A stretch of DNA of 64,000 bases from an uncultured Microbacterium sp. (GTDB lineage Bacteria; Actinomycetota; Actinomycetes; Actinomycetales; Microbacteriaceae), in the NCBI GenBank assembly GCA_913774665.1, contig CAJYHN010000002.1:558001-622000 (forward strand), given 5' to 3'. Below are positions 20,460 through 28,572 of the stretch, in pieces. Within the stretch, counting starts at the first letter, position 1. Every line of letters begins with the position of its first letter. The position numbers were made by a program, and so were the translations under genes. Below the pieces are notes generated by a model. The model ran no database searches and had not been told where the DNA came from. It was given only the letters and a program-made list of their open reading frames with translations.

Positions 20460-20466
20460 TCTGGAT

Positions 20467-21024
20467 ATGACGCGCCACGACGACCTGCAGACCCTTCTGC
20501 TCGCGGTACACGCCCTCACCCGCGTCGCGGCTCTCGATACCCAGACCGACGCCCCCGCCGCGCAGTGGCGCACGCTGACACTGCTGCGCGACCACGGCCC
20601 TCAGCGCCTCGGCGACCTCGCGACCCTCAGCCGCGTGACGCAGCCCGGCATGACCCGACTCGTCCACCAGATGGACGCCGCGGGACTCCTCGAGCGCCGC
20701 CGCCTTCCCGACGATTCGCGCGTCAGCGTGATCGCCGCCACGGCGAAGGGTCTCGACGCGCTGGCCGGGTGGTACGAGCAGTTCCGCGCGGCTCTCGCTC
20801 CGCACGTGGCCGACCTCTCTGAGAAGGAGTGGGATGCCGTGAGCGTCGCCGCTTCCGCCCTCTCACTGCGCGTGGGCATGGCGCCGACGCCCGCGGGTCG
20901 ACGCGAAACCCCGAACAGCCACACCCCCGACGACCACACCCGCGACGACGATGGCGACGCCGACCCGACCGAAGACCGCGGAGCCCTCACGGAATCCGCA
21001 GAAGAACAGGAGGTGGTCCGGTGA
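20467..21024 (+). CDS. MarR family transcriptional regulator
   Basis: 185 residues. Winged-helix core LGDLATLSRVTQPGMTRLVH near 44-63, followed by the wing RRRLPDDSRVSVIAATAKG near 77-95, typical of MarR. The last 40 residues are hydrophilic and acidic. It has its own palindromic operator, and its stop overlaps the GTG of the MFS gene (GTGA), so it probably represses itself and the transporter. Confidence 0.9.
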   Translation: MTRHDDLQTLLLAVHALTRVAALDTQTDAPAAQWRTLTLLRDHGPQRLGDLATLSRVTQPGMTRLVHQMDAAGLLERRRLPDDSRVSVIAATAKGLDALAGWYEQFRAALAPHVADLSEKEWDAVSVAASALSLRVGMAPTPAGRRETPNSHTPDDHTRDDDGDADPTEDRGALTESAEEQEVVR

Positions 21025-22262
21025 GTGCCGGAACCGCAGCAGTCAGCAAAGCGCCCAGCGTCTGGAAACAGCCCGCGCAAGTCTGGGCCGTCGCCTTCGC
21101 GTGCGTCGTCGCCTTCATGGGCATCGGTCTCGTCGACCCGATCCTCCCCGCCATCGCGGAATCCCTGAAGGCCACCCCGGTCGAGACGGAGCTGCTGTTC
21201 ACCAGCTACCTCGTCGTGACCGGCCTGGCGATGCTCATCACCAGCTGGATCTCGAGCCGCATCGGCGCCAAGGCGACCCTGCTGGTCGGTCTGGGATTGA
21301 TCGTCGTGTTCGCCTTCTTCTGCGCCATCAGCGGAAGCGTCGATGCCGTGATCGGCTTCCGCGCCGGATGGGGTCTGGGCAACGCCCTGTTCATCTCGAC
21401 CGCGCTGGCGACCATCGTGGGCGCCGCATCCGGCGGGAGCTCCGCCGCGATCATCCTCTACGAAGCCGCGCTGGGCCTCGGCATCGCCGTGGGACCGCTG
21501 CTCGGCGGCATCCTGGGTGAAGTCAGCTGGCGGGGGCCGTTCTTCGGCGTCGTCGTGCTGATGGCGATCGCGTTCCTCGCGGTGGCGGTCCTCCTGCGCG
21601 GACCCCAGCCCGCGCGCACCCCTCTGCCCTTCAGTGCACCGTTCCGCGCCCTCGGCCGCCCCGCGCTCGCGATCCTCGCGGCGACCGCGCTGTTCTACAA
21701 CATCGGCTTCTTCACGCTGCTCGCGTTCTCGCCGTTCCCCCTCGGGTTCGGGGCGATGGGCATCGGCCTGACCTTCTTCGGCTGGGGCGTGGGCCTGGCG
21801 ATCACCAGCGTCTGGGTCGCTCCGCTGCTGCTGCGTAGGCTGCGACTGACGACGGTCCTGCTGATCGCCCTGCCGCTGCTGGCCCTCGACCTGCTCGTGG
21901 CCGCGTTCATCGTGTCGTCCGCCGCCGCCCTGGTCTTCTGCATCATCGTGGGCGGTCTGGTGCTGGGCGTCGTCAACACCGCGCTGACCGAAGCGGTCAT
22001 GGAGGCCACCGACCTCCCCCGTTCCGTCGCATCGTCGGCCTACTCGGCCGTGCGCTTCCTGGGCGGTGCGGTCGCTCCCCCGCTCGCCGCGATGCTGTGG
22101 CACGCCTACGGCGCCGGAGTGCCGTACGTGATGGCCGCGGTGTCGGTCGTGATCGCCGCCGCCTGCATCCTGTTCGGTCGGCGACTGCTCGCGCACGTCG
22201 ACGGAGCACACCCGGATGCCGCTGACGAGGGCGCCGCTGTTCTCGTGGGAGATGCGGCGTAA
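21021..22262 (+). CDS. MFS transporter (12 TM), MarR-controlled
   Basis: 413 residues from GTG at 21021, placed by AGGAGG seven bases before it; it overlaps the marR stop. About 12 hydrophobic segments. Seen: CVVAFMGIGLVDPILPAIAE in TM1 and SWISSRIGAKATLLVGLG in the loop 2-3 region. Such MarR-MFS pairs usually export drugs or toxic metabolites; the substrate is unknown. Confidence 0.88.
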   Translation: MSAGTAAVSKAPSVWKQPAQVWAVAFACVVAFMGIGLVDPILPAIAESLKATPVETELLFTSYLVVTGLAMLITSWISSRIGAKATLLVGLGLIVVFAFFCAISGSVDAVIGFRAGWGLGNALFISTALATIVGAASGGSSAAIILYEAALGLGIAVGPLLGGILGEVSWRGPFFGVVVLMAIAFLAVAVLLRGPQPARTPLPFSAPFRALGRPALAILAATALFYNIGFFTLLAFSPFPLGFGAMGIGLTFFGWGVGLAITSVWVAPLLLRRLRLTTVLLIALPLLALDLLVAAFIVSSAAALVFCIIVGGLVLGVVNTALTEAVMEATDLPRSVASSAYSAVRFLGGAVAPPLAAMLWHAYGAGVPYVMAAVSVVIAAACILFGRRLLAHVDGAHPDAADEGAAVLVGDAA

Positions 22263-22415
22263 GGCGTCGGCGTCACCTCTCATCGCGCCGGGTGCCGGCA
22301 GGGCGAACCGTTCGGTCGTCTTGTCGGCGCCCGGCGCTTTCGGTGGGCTGGGCGGTGAACTCCTGCTCGATTCCGCCTCTGACCGGGCGTTGCTCCCGAT
22401 GTCGGAGGTCCCCGA

Positions 22416-22421
22416 TACCGT
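22416..22421 (+). promoter_or_regulatory. -10 box TACCGT of the HNH gene
   Basis: TACCGT, six bases, then ATG at 22428, matching the leaderless pattern. Confidence 0.35.
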
Positions 22422-22427
22422 GCCCGC

Positions 22428-23987
22428 ATGACGAGCTCGATCCCCGCAGCGCACCGGTCGACACCGGGTCCTGAACTCGTGCCTGCGGTGTTTCTGGCGC
22501 CTCCCCCGAGCGACGACGAGCTCGAGGCCTGGGCCGATGAGGTCCGCGCGATCGAAGAGGGACGATTCGAGCCGGACTGGGACGAACTGTTCTCCGACGA
22601 CAGCTCCCCGTGGCCGGTGAGTCACGATCTCGGAGCCCCCGACGCTGACGCCGCCGCGGTTCCTGAGCCAGAAGCGGATGCTCGTCCCCTCGACCTCGTG
22701 CACACCCTCGTCGCGGTCGCCATCCGCCGTCGCCGGCATACCGCCGAGGAATACCGGCTCATGGCGCTGATCCTCGACCGAGCCGTCGCCGAGCCAGACC
22801 CGTGGGTCGGCCCCGATCCGACCCTCGATCTCTCCTGGGGCGACCCTCGCGGGCGCTCCGCGGCCGCCGTGCGGCGCGATCGCGCCGACCTCGCAGAGCG
22901 CGCCGCGGCCGCGGAGATCGCCGTTCACCTGCGCCTGGCCGAGCAGACGGTCCGCACGCGGGTCGGCCACGCCCGGACGTTGCAGGCTCGGTGCGGCCTG
23001 GCCTGGCGGGCATTCCTCGACGGGCGGATCTCCGAGAGTCACGCGATCAAGATCGCCCGGCTCGCCGACTCCCTCCCCGATGACCGCGACGCCTGGACCG
23101 CGTTCGATGCCGGCGCCACCGATCGCGCCGAGCGTCTCACCCCGTCGAGCTTCGACACCGCCGCGCGTGCCCTGCGCGAGAAAGTCCACGCCGAGTCGAT
23201 CGAGGAGCGGCATCGCCGCGCCGCCCGCGACCGCGGGGTGTGGTTGACCGCGGAGCTCGACGGCATGGCGACCCTGACGGCCTTGCTTCCGGCCGACAAG
23301 GCTCAGGCCGCCATGACGCGCCTGGATCGTGCCGCGCGGCATCTGGCGACGGCAGCCGGCGAAGAGCGCACGCTCGCGCAGCTGAGAGCTGATGCGCTGG
23401 CAGATCTGCTGGCGGGTGGATCGGCCGTGAGTGGATCGGCCGTGAGTGGGTTGACCGCGGGTGGACCGGTCGTGGGTGGACCGCCCGCGGGTGGATCCGG
23501 GGCGTCCAGCCCGGCCCGCCCCACCGTCGTCGTGACCGTTCCCGCCCTCACCCTCCTCGGCCGCGACGACACCCTCGCCACTCTCGACGGGTACGGCCCG
23601 ATCGATCTCGACACGGCCCGGAGACTTGCGGGAGAGGCGTCGTCGTGGATCCGCGTTCTCACCCACCCGGTCACGGCGGTTCCGATCGCCCTCGATCGCA
23701 CCAGATACCGGGTGACGACCGCACTCCGGCGGTGGCTGGGCGTCACCTCGCCGACGTGCGTCTTCCCGGGGTGCGCCCGCCCCGCCCGCGAGTGCGACAT
23801 CGACCACCTCACGGCCTGGGCCGACGGCGGGACCACCGACGACGACAACCTCGAACCCGAATGCCGCCACCACCACCGCCTCCGCCACGAGACGAAGTGG
23901 GAACCGCTCAAGGGTCCCGGCGATGTCGACCTGAGGTGGCGCTCACCCCTGGGTCACGACATCGAAGTCGATCCGCCGCCGTTCTGA
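22428..23987 (+). CDS. DUF222 / HNH endonuclease family protein
   Basis: 519 residues. The N-terminal half is the helical DUF222 region of the 13E12-repeat family (AEIAVHLRLAEQTVRTRVGH, then ISESHAIKIARLADSLP). A Gly/Ser/Pro linker follows. The C-terminus has the HNH zinc module: CVFPGCARPARECDIDHLTA, then CRHHHRLRHETKW. Multicopy in Microbacteriaceae; role unknown, possibly linked to mobile DNA. The 3' end overlaps the convergent NUDIX gene by 34 bases. Confidence 0.88.
   Translation: MTSSIPAAHRSTPGPELVPAVFLAPPPSDDELEAWADEVRAIEEGRFEPDWDELFSDDSSPWPVSHDLGAPDADAAAVPEPEADARPLDLVHTLVAVAIRRRRHTAEEYRLMALILDRAVAEPDPWVGPDPTLDLSWGDPRGRSAAAVRRDRADLAERAAAAEIAVHLRLAEQTVRTRVGHARTLQARCGLAWRAFLDGRISESHAIKIARLADSLPDDRDAWTAFDAGATDRAERLTPSSFDTAARALREKVHAESIEERHRRAARDRGVWLTAELDGMATLTALLPADKAQAAMTRLDRAARHLATAAGEERTLAQLRADALADLLAGGSAVSGSAVSGLTAGGPVVGGPPAGGSGASSPARPTVVVTVPALTLLGRDDTLATLDGYGPIDLDTARRLAGEASSWIRVLTHPVTAVPIALDRTRYRVTTALRRWLGVTSPTCVFPGCARPARECDIDHLTAWADGGTTDDDNLEPECRHHHRLRHETKWEPLKGPGDVDLRWRSPLGHDIEVDPPPF
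23418..23492 (+). repeat. 15-bp tandem repeat in the HNH linker
   Basis: Five 15-base units: the first two are identical (GGATCGGCCGTGAGT), the next three diverged. They encode five-residue Gly-rich repeats, so copy number can change linker length without a frameshift. Confidence 0.8.
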
Positions 23988-24526
23988 TCGTGGGCAGCGT
24001 CGGCCCGGCGCTGCTCCCCCACCCGTTCCATCAGCGTGTCCCAGAGCTGATCGAACCGGGCGTTCCACGGTGTCGCGAACACCCCGTCCTTCCAGCGCTG
24101 GTGCACGACGTCGAGGGTGACCCACTCGGCATCCTGAACCTCCTCCGGGTCCGGCACGGGCACAGGCTCACCGTCGGCATGGCCGACCCAGAGGTCGAAC
24201 AGGGCCCTCTCTTCGACGACGCGACCCACCAGGACCAGGTCGTCGGGGGCGAGCACCATCCCCGTCTCTTCGGCGAGTTCGCGCACGGCGCCGGTGCGGC
24301 TGGTCTCTCCGCGGAGGGCACTGCCGGCCGGGAACTCCCACGCCAGGGGGTAGTCCTTGCCCGCGGCGCGCAGGCTCATGAGCACGCGCCCGGTCGACGA
24401 CACCACGCAGACGGATGCCACGACGTGGAACGACCCGGCCGGCACCGGGCCGTCGCCGCGCCGGTGAAGGGTTCCGGTCGGGGTGCCCTGGATGTCAGTG
24501 ACATCCCACATCTCGTCGTCGGCCAT
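23954..24526 (-). CDS. NUDIX hydrolase
   Basis: 190 residues. A perfect Nudix box lies near 76-98: G, five residues, E, seven residues, then RELAEETGM. The family hydrolyses nucleoside diphosphates linked to another group, using Mg bound by the box glutamates. WEFPAGS before the box is as in MutT/ADP-ribose types; the N-terminal TLHRRGDGPVPAGSFHVVAS resembles isopentenyl-diphosphate isomerase-like Nudix proteins. Start ATG at 24526 is fixed by GGGAGG six bases upstream. Substrate unknown. Confidence 0.88.
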   Translation of the reverse strand: MADDEMWDVTDIQGTPTGTLHRRGDGPVPAGSFHVVASVCVVSSTGRVLMSLRAAGKDYPLAWEFPAGSALRGETSRTGAVRELAEETGMVLAPDDLVLVGRVVEERALFDLWVGHADGEPVPVPDPEEVQDAEWVTLDVVHQRWKDGVFATPWNARFDQLWDTLMERVGEQRRADAAHDQNGGGSTSMS

Positions 24527-24716
24527 GCAAACCTCCCGGGTCACGCGCCGCCGGTGGAGACGGGGCTCGTTCCATCATGCCGAGCGCGGTCGAGAAGACG
24601 GAGGGATTGCGCGCATCAGCGGGACCCTGGCCCTTCGACTCGGTTCGCTGCGAGACACGGGACGCGCCCTGACCAGAGTCGGTGAGACGCGTTCTCCCCG
24701 AAGCTTCAAAACGAAA

Positions 24717-24753
24717 GCCGCCCCCCACCAGAAGATCTCTGGTGAAAGGCGGC
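24717..24753 (-). terminator. Terminator after tRNA-Lys
   Basis: Nested stem: GCCGCC/GGCGGC outside and CACCAGA/TCTGGTG inside. On the minus strand it is followed by a T-rich run (TTTCGTTTTG). It directly follows the tRNA. Confidence 0.85.
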
Positions 24754-24756
24754 TGG

Positions 24757-24832
24757 TGGTGCACCCCCTGGGACTTGAACCCAGAACCCACTGATTAAGA
24801 GTCAGTTGCTCTGCCGATTGAGCTAGAGGTGC
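24757..24832 (-). tRNA. tRNA-Lys (CTT)
   Basis: Full cloverleaf on the minus strand: acceptor GCACCTC/GGGGTGC, D arm GCTC/GAGC, anticodon arm ACTGA-CTCTTAA-TCAGT (anticodon CTT) and T arm CTGGG-TTCAAGT-CCCAG. The 3' CCA is encoded (24757-24759). Confidence 0.97.
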
Positions 24833-24923
24833 GTTCCGTTCGGCCGGAGTTTCGCTCTCCGCGCCGAGGAATGACACTACCAGGCGTGACTCGGGCACAC
24901 CAAATCGAGCCAGGATCGCCCGT

Positions 24924-24929
24924 TATCCT
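24924..24929 (+). promoter_or_regulatory. -10 box TATCCT of the hisN-like gene
   Basis: TATCCT, six bases, then GTG at 24936; leaderless spacing. Confidence 0.5.
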
Positions 24930-24935
24930 GGAGCC

Positions 24936-25760
24936 GTGTCCCGCATCGAAGAGCCCGCCGCGCCCCTCGCGGACCTGACCGACGATCTCGCACTCGCCCT
25001 CCGTCTGGCCGACGCCGCCGACGCTGTGGCGATGGAACGCTTCGACTCCGCCGATCTCCGGATCGACACGAAGCCCGACCGCACGCACGTGACCGAGGCC
25101 GACCTGGCGACCGAGCGCGCGATTCGCGGGATCCTCGACGCGGAGCGTCCCGGCGACTCCGTCCTCGGCGAGGAGTACGGCACGTCGGGTGACACGTCCC
25201 GCCGCTGGGTCATCGATCCGATCGACGGCACCCACAACTACATGCGCGGCATTCCGGTCTGGGCGACGCTCATCGCCCTGACCGTCGACGGCGTCCCCCG
25301 GGTGGGGGTCGTCAGCCAGCCGGCGATCGGCCGGCGCTGGTGGGCCGCAACGGACCAGGGCGCGTGGACGACGACCGCCGACGGCGACACCCGCCGCATT
25401 CACGTCTCCGGGGTCGACGAGGTCTCGGCATCCAGCATCAGCTTCCAGAGCATCGAGCAGTGGGATGACGTCGATCTCGTCCCCACTCTCGAGAAGCTCA
25501 CGCGTGCGGTCTGGCGCGATCGCGCCTACGGGGATGCACTTCCCTACATGTGGTTGGCCGAGGGCCGCCTCGAGCTCGTGGCCGAGTTCGGGGTGAAGGA
25601 GTACGACATCGCGGCGATCGCCCCGATCGTGCGCGAGGCCGGCGGACGTTTCACGGCGTTCGACGGCACCGACCGTCTCGATGCCGGTTCCTCGCTCGCG
25701 ACGAACGGCCTGCTGCACGACGACTTCTTCGCTCTGCTGCACGAGGACGGCGCACGATGA
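24936..25760 (+). CDS. Inositol-monophosphatase-like phosphatase, probable histidinol-phosphatase
   Basis: 274 residues of the Mg-dependent IMPase fold. Seen: VTEADLATERAIRGIL near 49-64, LGEEYG near 78-83, the metal motif RWVIDPIDGTHNYMRGIPVW near 90-109, and EYDIAAIAPIVREAGGRF near the C-terminus. The HNYMRGIPVWATLIAL form resembles actinobacterial HisN, which makes histidinol in histidine synthesis, but no his gene is nearby, so inositol phosphatase cannot be excluded. GTG start set by the leaderless -10. It overlaps the lipoprotein gene as ATGA. Confidence 0.85.
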   Translation: MSRIEEPAAPLADLTDDLALALRLADAADAVAMERFDSADLRIDTKPDRTHVTEADLATERAIRGILDAERPGDSVLGEEYGTSGDTSRRWVIDPIDGTHNYMRGIPVWATLIALTVDGVPRVGVVSQPAIGRRWWAATDQGAWTTTADGDTRRIHVSGVDEVSASSISFQSIEQWDDVDLVPTLEKLTRAVWRDRAYGDALPYMWLAEGRLELVAEFGVKEYDIAAIAPIVREAGGRFTAFDGTDRLDAGSSLATNGLLHDDFFALLHEDGAR

Positions 25761-26326
25761 CGCGCGCGCGCCTCGCACTCCTCGTCGCCACCGGCGCGAC
25801 CGCGGCCTTGGCTCTCGCCGGGTGCACCTCGACCCCCGACGCCGCCCCGAGCGTGGCGGCCAGCGCCACGGCGACGGACGCGCCCGCCCCCGACGCCGGC
25901 GCCAGCGCGACGCCCACGCCGAGCCCGATCGACCCGACCTGCGAGAACATCATCCCGACCGCCACCGTCGACGACTTCAAGAGCCTCGGGTGGACGTACC
26001 AGGAGGAGCCGTTCCGCATCGGCGCGACCGCGCTCGACGACGGCATCCAGTGCAAGTGGGGCGATGCCAAAGTGGCATCCGATCGCGTGCAGATCTTCGG
26101 GTGGGCGCCCATCGACGACGCGACGGCGCAGCAGGCGGAGAAGGACCTGGTCGCTTCGGGGTGGAAGCTCGAGCGCGACGGCACCGGCGACTACGTCACC
26201 GAGAACCCCGACTGGCTCGGCGGTCGCGGTGCAGGCGGCTACGGTCTGACCTACCTGTTCGGCGACGGCTGGGTGAAGTTCGCGGACACCCGCCAGAGCC
26301 TGCTCCTCGTCGAGACCCCGCAGTAA
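25757..26326 (+). CDS. Secreted lipoprotein of unknown function
   Basis: 189 residues. Signal peptide with lipobox LALAG-Cys (Cys23), then a Ser/Thr/Ala/Pro-rich linker (about 24-57), then a compact domain starting PTCENIIPTATVDDFKSLGW. Two further cysteines (CEN and QCKWG) may form a disulfide. Similar architecture is common in Microbacteriaceae lipoproteins; role unknown. It overlaps the phosphatase gene by four bases, so the two are co-expressed. Confidence 0.8.
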   Translation: MTRARLALLVATGATAALALAGCTSTPDAAPSVAASATATDAPAPDAGASATPTPSPIDPTCENIIPTATVDDFKSLGWTYQEEPFRIGATALDDGIQCKWGDAKVASDRVQIFGWAPIDDATAQQAEKDLVASGWKLERDGTGDYVTENPDWLGGRGAGGYGLTYLFGDGWVKFADTRQSLLLVETPQ

Positions 26327-26347
26327 AGCGCACGAGACGCGCTCACC

Positions 26348-26602
26348 TCACCGGTACGGGTTCACCGCCGCGGCGTCCCGTGCCGCGGCGAAGCCCTCGT
26401 CCCACGCGTCTCCGCGCGCCTCGAGACCACGCCAGAGCTCGTCGGCCTGCAGGATCCGTTGCGCGAAAGCGACCCAGTCGCTCCACCCGCCCTCGACCGG
26501 GGCGTCGCCGCCTCGCCCTTCTGCCCGCCACCGCGCTGCATCGGGAACGACGTCGAGGCGGAAGGGACCGACATCGATGCGGGTAAGACGTGGATCGGGC
26601 AT
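26348..26602 (-). CDS. Small conserved hypothetical protein
   Basis: 84 residues, starting MPDPRLTRIDVGPFRLDVVP and ending AAVNPYR. No signal, TM or known motif; mixed strands then Trp-rich helices (GGWSDWVAFAQRILQADELW). It is divergent from the DUF6891 gene with 30 bases between starts, so the promoters must overlap. Its high-GC codon pattern supports it as real. Confidence 0.5.
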   Translation of the reverse strand: MPDPRLTRIDVGPFRLDVVPDAARWRAEGRGGDAPVEGGWSDWVAFAQRILQADELWRGLEARGDAWDEGFAAARDAAAVNPYR

Positions 26603-26632
26603 TCCCCGACGCTAGCTGGTTCACTGGGACGC

Positions 26633-27364
26633 ATGGGATTCCTCGATCGCCTCTTCGGCAAGAACGTCCCCGCCCCGCAGGCCACTCCCCCCGCGTCCGA
26701 TCCCGCTCTCGCGGAGATGAGACGAACGGCGAGGGATGCCACCATCCCCGGCTTCCGCGACTTCGATGAGGTCGTGCAGCAGGTGCAGGACGTCCACGAA
26801 CTCGACGATGCAGCCGCCGCCGAGGCCGTCGTGCGCGAGGTCTGGGCCGAGCGCCGCTGCGTCGAGCAGGGGTGGCCGTCCGTCACGGAGGGCGACCGCT
26901 TGCGCACGGCGTTCGCGATCCTCGAGGCGCGCGGCTTCGTCGCCCGCGCCGACTTCACCTGCTGCAACACGTGCGGAACCGCTGAGATCGACGACGAACG
27001 CACGCCCGCGGCGAGCGACGAGTCAGGTGCACCGCAGTTCCGCGAGTGGGCCTACACCTTCTTCCACCAGCAGGACGCCGAGCGACTCGCCGAAGAGCCC
27101 GCGCACCTGTTCCTCACCTTCAGCGCCTTCGCGCCCCTGCGCGACCTCGACCCCGGGCTGCTCGCGGCGGCCGACGTCGGAGACGAGGCCGCGCGCGGCG
27201 AGGTCTGGCGCCAGACCGATGCCCGCGTCGGACGGATCGTCGCCGACGCTCTCGCCGAGGCCGGCCTGCCCGTCGACTGGGACGGCGACCCCGCCCACCG
27301 CATCGTGATCCCCCTCCCCCAGTGGCGCAACCGCCTTCCCGGCAACGCTCCCGCGACGGCGTAG
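26633..27364 (+). CDS. DUF6891-type protein
   Basis: 243 residues from the ATG of MGFLDRLFGKN. The central stretch GFVARADFTCCNTCGTAEI (about 102-120), with a Cys-Cys-x-x-Cys cluster, is the recognisable part and may bind metal. Then EWAYTFFHQQDAERL and a C-terminal VDWDGDPAHRIVIPLPQW. No catalytic motif known. The family assignment is from memory. Confidence 0.7.
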   Translation: MGFLDRLFGKNVPAPQATPPASDPALAEMRRTARDATIPGFRDFDEVVQQVQDVHELDDAAAAEAVVREVWAERRCVEQGWPSVTEGDRLRTAFAILEARGFVARADFTCCNTCGTAEIDDERTPAASDESGAPQFREWAYTFFHQQDAERLAEEPAHLFLTFSAFAPLRDLDPGLLAAADVGDEAARGEVWRQTDARVGRIVADALAEAGLPVDWDGDPAHRIVIPLPQWRNRLPGNAPATA

Positions 27365-27446
27365 GTACGGCTCGGCGCGCACGGAACGGTACGGCGCGCA
27401 CGGCACGGCACGGCGCAGCGCGCACGACAACGTAGGCTCGACCCTC

Positions 27447-27986
27447 GTGGCTATCGGCTCGACCATTCACCAGTTCACCGTGCAGCTCTCCGACGTCGAT
27501 CGCGGCGTCTACGACGAGCTGGCGTTGCGTGTCGCCCGACACCCCTCGGAGACCGCTCCGTACATGCTGACGCGCGTGCTGGCCTACTGCCTCGAGTACG
27601 AGGAGGGCATCGGCTTCAGCGAGGGCGTCGCCGCGACCGACGAGCCCGCCGTGATGATCCGCGACCTCACGGGCGCCCTGGTGTCGTGGGTCGAGGTCGG
27701 AGCTCCGGATGCCGCGCGCCTGCACACCGGCAGCATGAAGGCCGAGCGCGTCGCGATCTACACGCATCGCGATCCCGACAAGGTCGCCGCCCCGTGGGCG
27801 GGAAAGCGCATCCACCGCGCTGAAGAGGTGCTCCTGCACAGCTTCGAGCCCGGCTTCGTCGAGAAGCTGTCGGATGCCATCGAGCGACGCAACACCGCGA
27901 CGCTGACGCGCACCGAGCGACGCATCTACCTCGAACTGAACGGCATCGCCGGCGAGAGCGACATCCATACGCGCTCCGCGGGCTGA
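27447..27986 (+). CDS. YaeQ family protein
   Basis: 179 residues from GTG at 27447. Seen: FTVQLSDVDRGVYDELALRV near 10-29, HPSETAPYMLTRVLAYCLEY near 32-51 and LVSWVEVGAPDAARLH near 77-92, all YaeQ family marks. The fold is nuclease-like (PD-(D/E)XK), but the role is unsettled. TAGGCT lies eight bases before the start. A strong terminator follows. Confidence 0.88.
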   Translation: MAIGSTIHQFTVQLSDVDRGVYDELALRVARHPSETAPYMLTRVLAYCLEYEEGIGFSEGVAATDEPAVMIRDLTGALVSWVEVGAPDAARLHTGSMKAERVAIYTHRDPDKVAAPWAGKRIHRAEEVLLHSFEPGFVEKLSDAIERRNTATLTRTERRIYLELNGIAGESDIHTRSAG

Positions 27987-27996
27987 TTCCGAACGA

Positions 27997-28042
27997 AGAA
28001 AGCCCCCGTCCTCGCCGAAACGGGCGAAGATGGGGGCTTTCT
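27997..28042. terminator. Bidirectional terminator, yaeQ / ssrA
   Basis: AGAAAGCCCCC (27997-28007) pairs with GGGGGCTTTCT (28032-28042), with a CTCGCC/GGGCGAA inner stem. T-runs lie at both ends, so it can serve yaeQ on the plus strand and ssrA on the minus strand. Confidence 0.85.
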
Positions 28043-28059
28043 CACGTGACGATGGTTCG

Positions 28060-28426
28060 TGGAGCTGGGGGGAATCGAACCCCCGTCCAACGCTGGGTCT
28101 CCGCGTTTTCTCCGGGCGCAGTCTGTGCAGACGTTCTGCTCGGCTCCGACCTTTGTCACAGACACCTAAGTCGACAAGCCCAGCCTGGGAAAAGTCCCGC
28201 GTGACGTCCAGACGCCGTCACGCAGCAAGACCCCTAAATGACGCCAGGATCCGTGGCGGGGTCACACACGGTCTGACGGACTATCGGGCTCGCTTACGCA
28301 GCGAGGGCGAAGTCAGTGCGCTTAGCATTGGCACTTATTGTTTTGCAGGGAGCGTTTACGAGATAACCCCACATCCTCGGCCCGCTTCTCGCGGGTTCGC
28401 AGGCGCTGTCGAAACCGATCAGCCCC
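28060..28426 (-). ncRNA. ssrA: tmRNA
   Basis: Minus-strand tmRNA of about 367 bases. 5' GGGGCTG pairs with 3' CAGCTCC; the TPsiC arm reads GACGGGGGTTCGATTCCCCC. The tag frame ends at a TAA at 28294-28296 and reads APCKTISANAKRTDFALAA if resumption is at GCT; the exact resume codon is inferred. The C-terminal ALAA is the protease degron. CCA is not encoded. It rescues stalled ribosomes with SmpB, encoded 0.8 kb away on the same strand. Confidence 0.93.
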
Positions 28427-28560
28427 GGGAACTCCGTGCAGGAGCGACCATCGTCACACTCTTGAGTTACCACCTCGGAGCCGAAGCACCCGAGCGTCAC
28501 AGTCTACAACGGTTCGCGGCGCGCGATGATTCCTGCCCCGAGCCGGTCGGTCCCGTCCCG

Positions 28561-28566
28561 TAGGCT
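28561..28566 (+). promoter_or_regulatory. -10 box TAGGCT of the SIMPL gene
   Basis: TAGGCT, six bases, then ATG at 28573: the window's cleanest leaderless arrangement. Confidence 0.55.
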
Positions 28567-28572
28567 CACCGC

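Noticed and set aside
20601-23888. 1095-codon minus-strand open frame
   Set aside because: Antisense to marR, the MFS transporter and the HNH nuclease, all with recognisable domains; its translation is rich in Arg, Gly, Asp and His with no motif.
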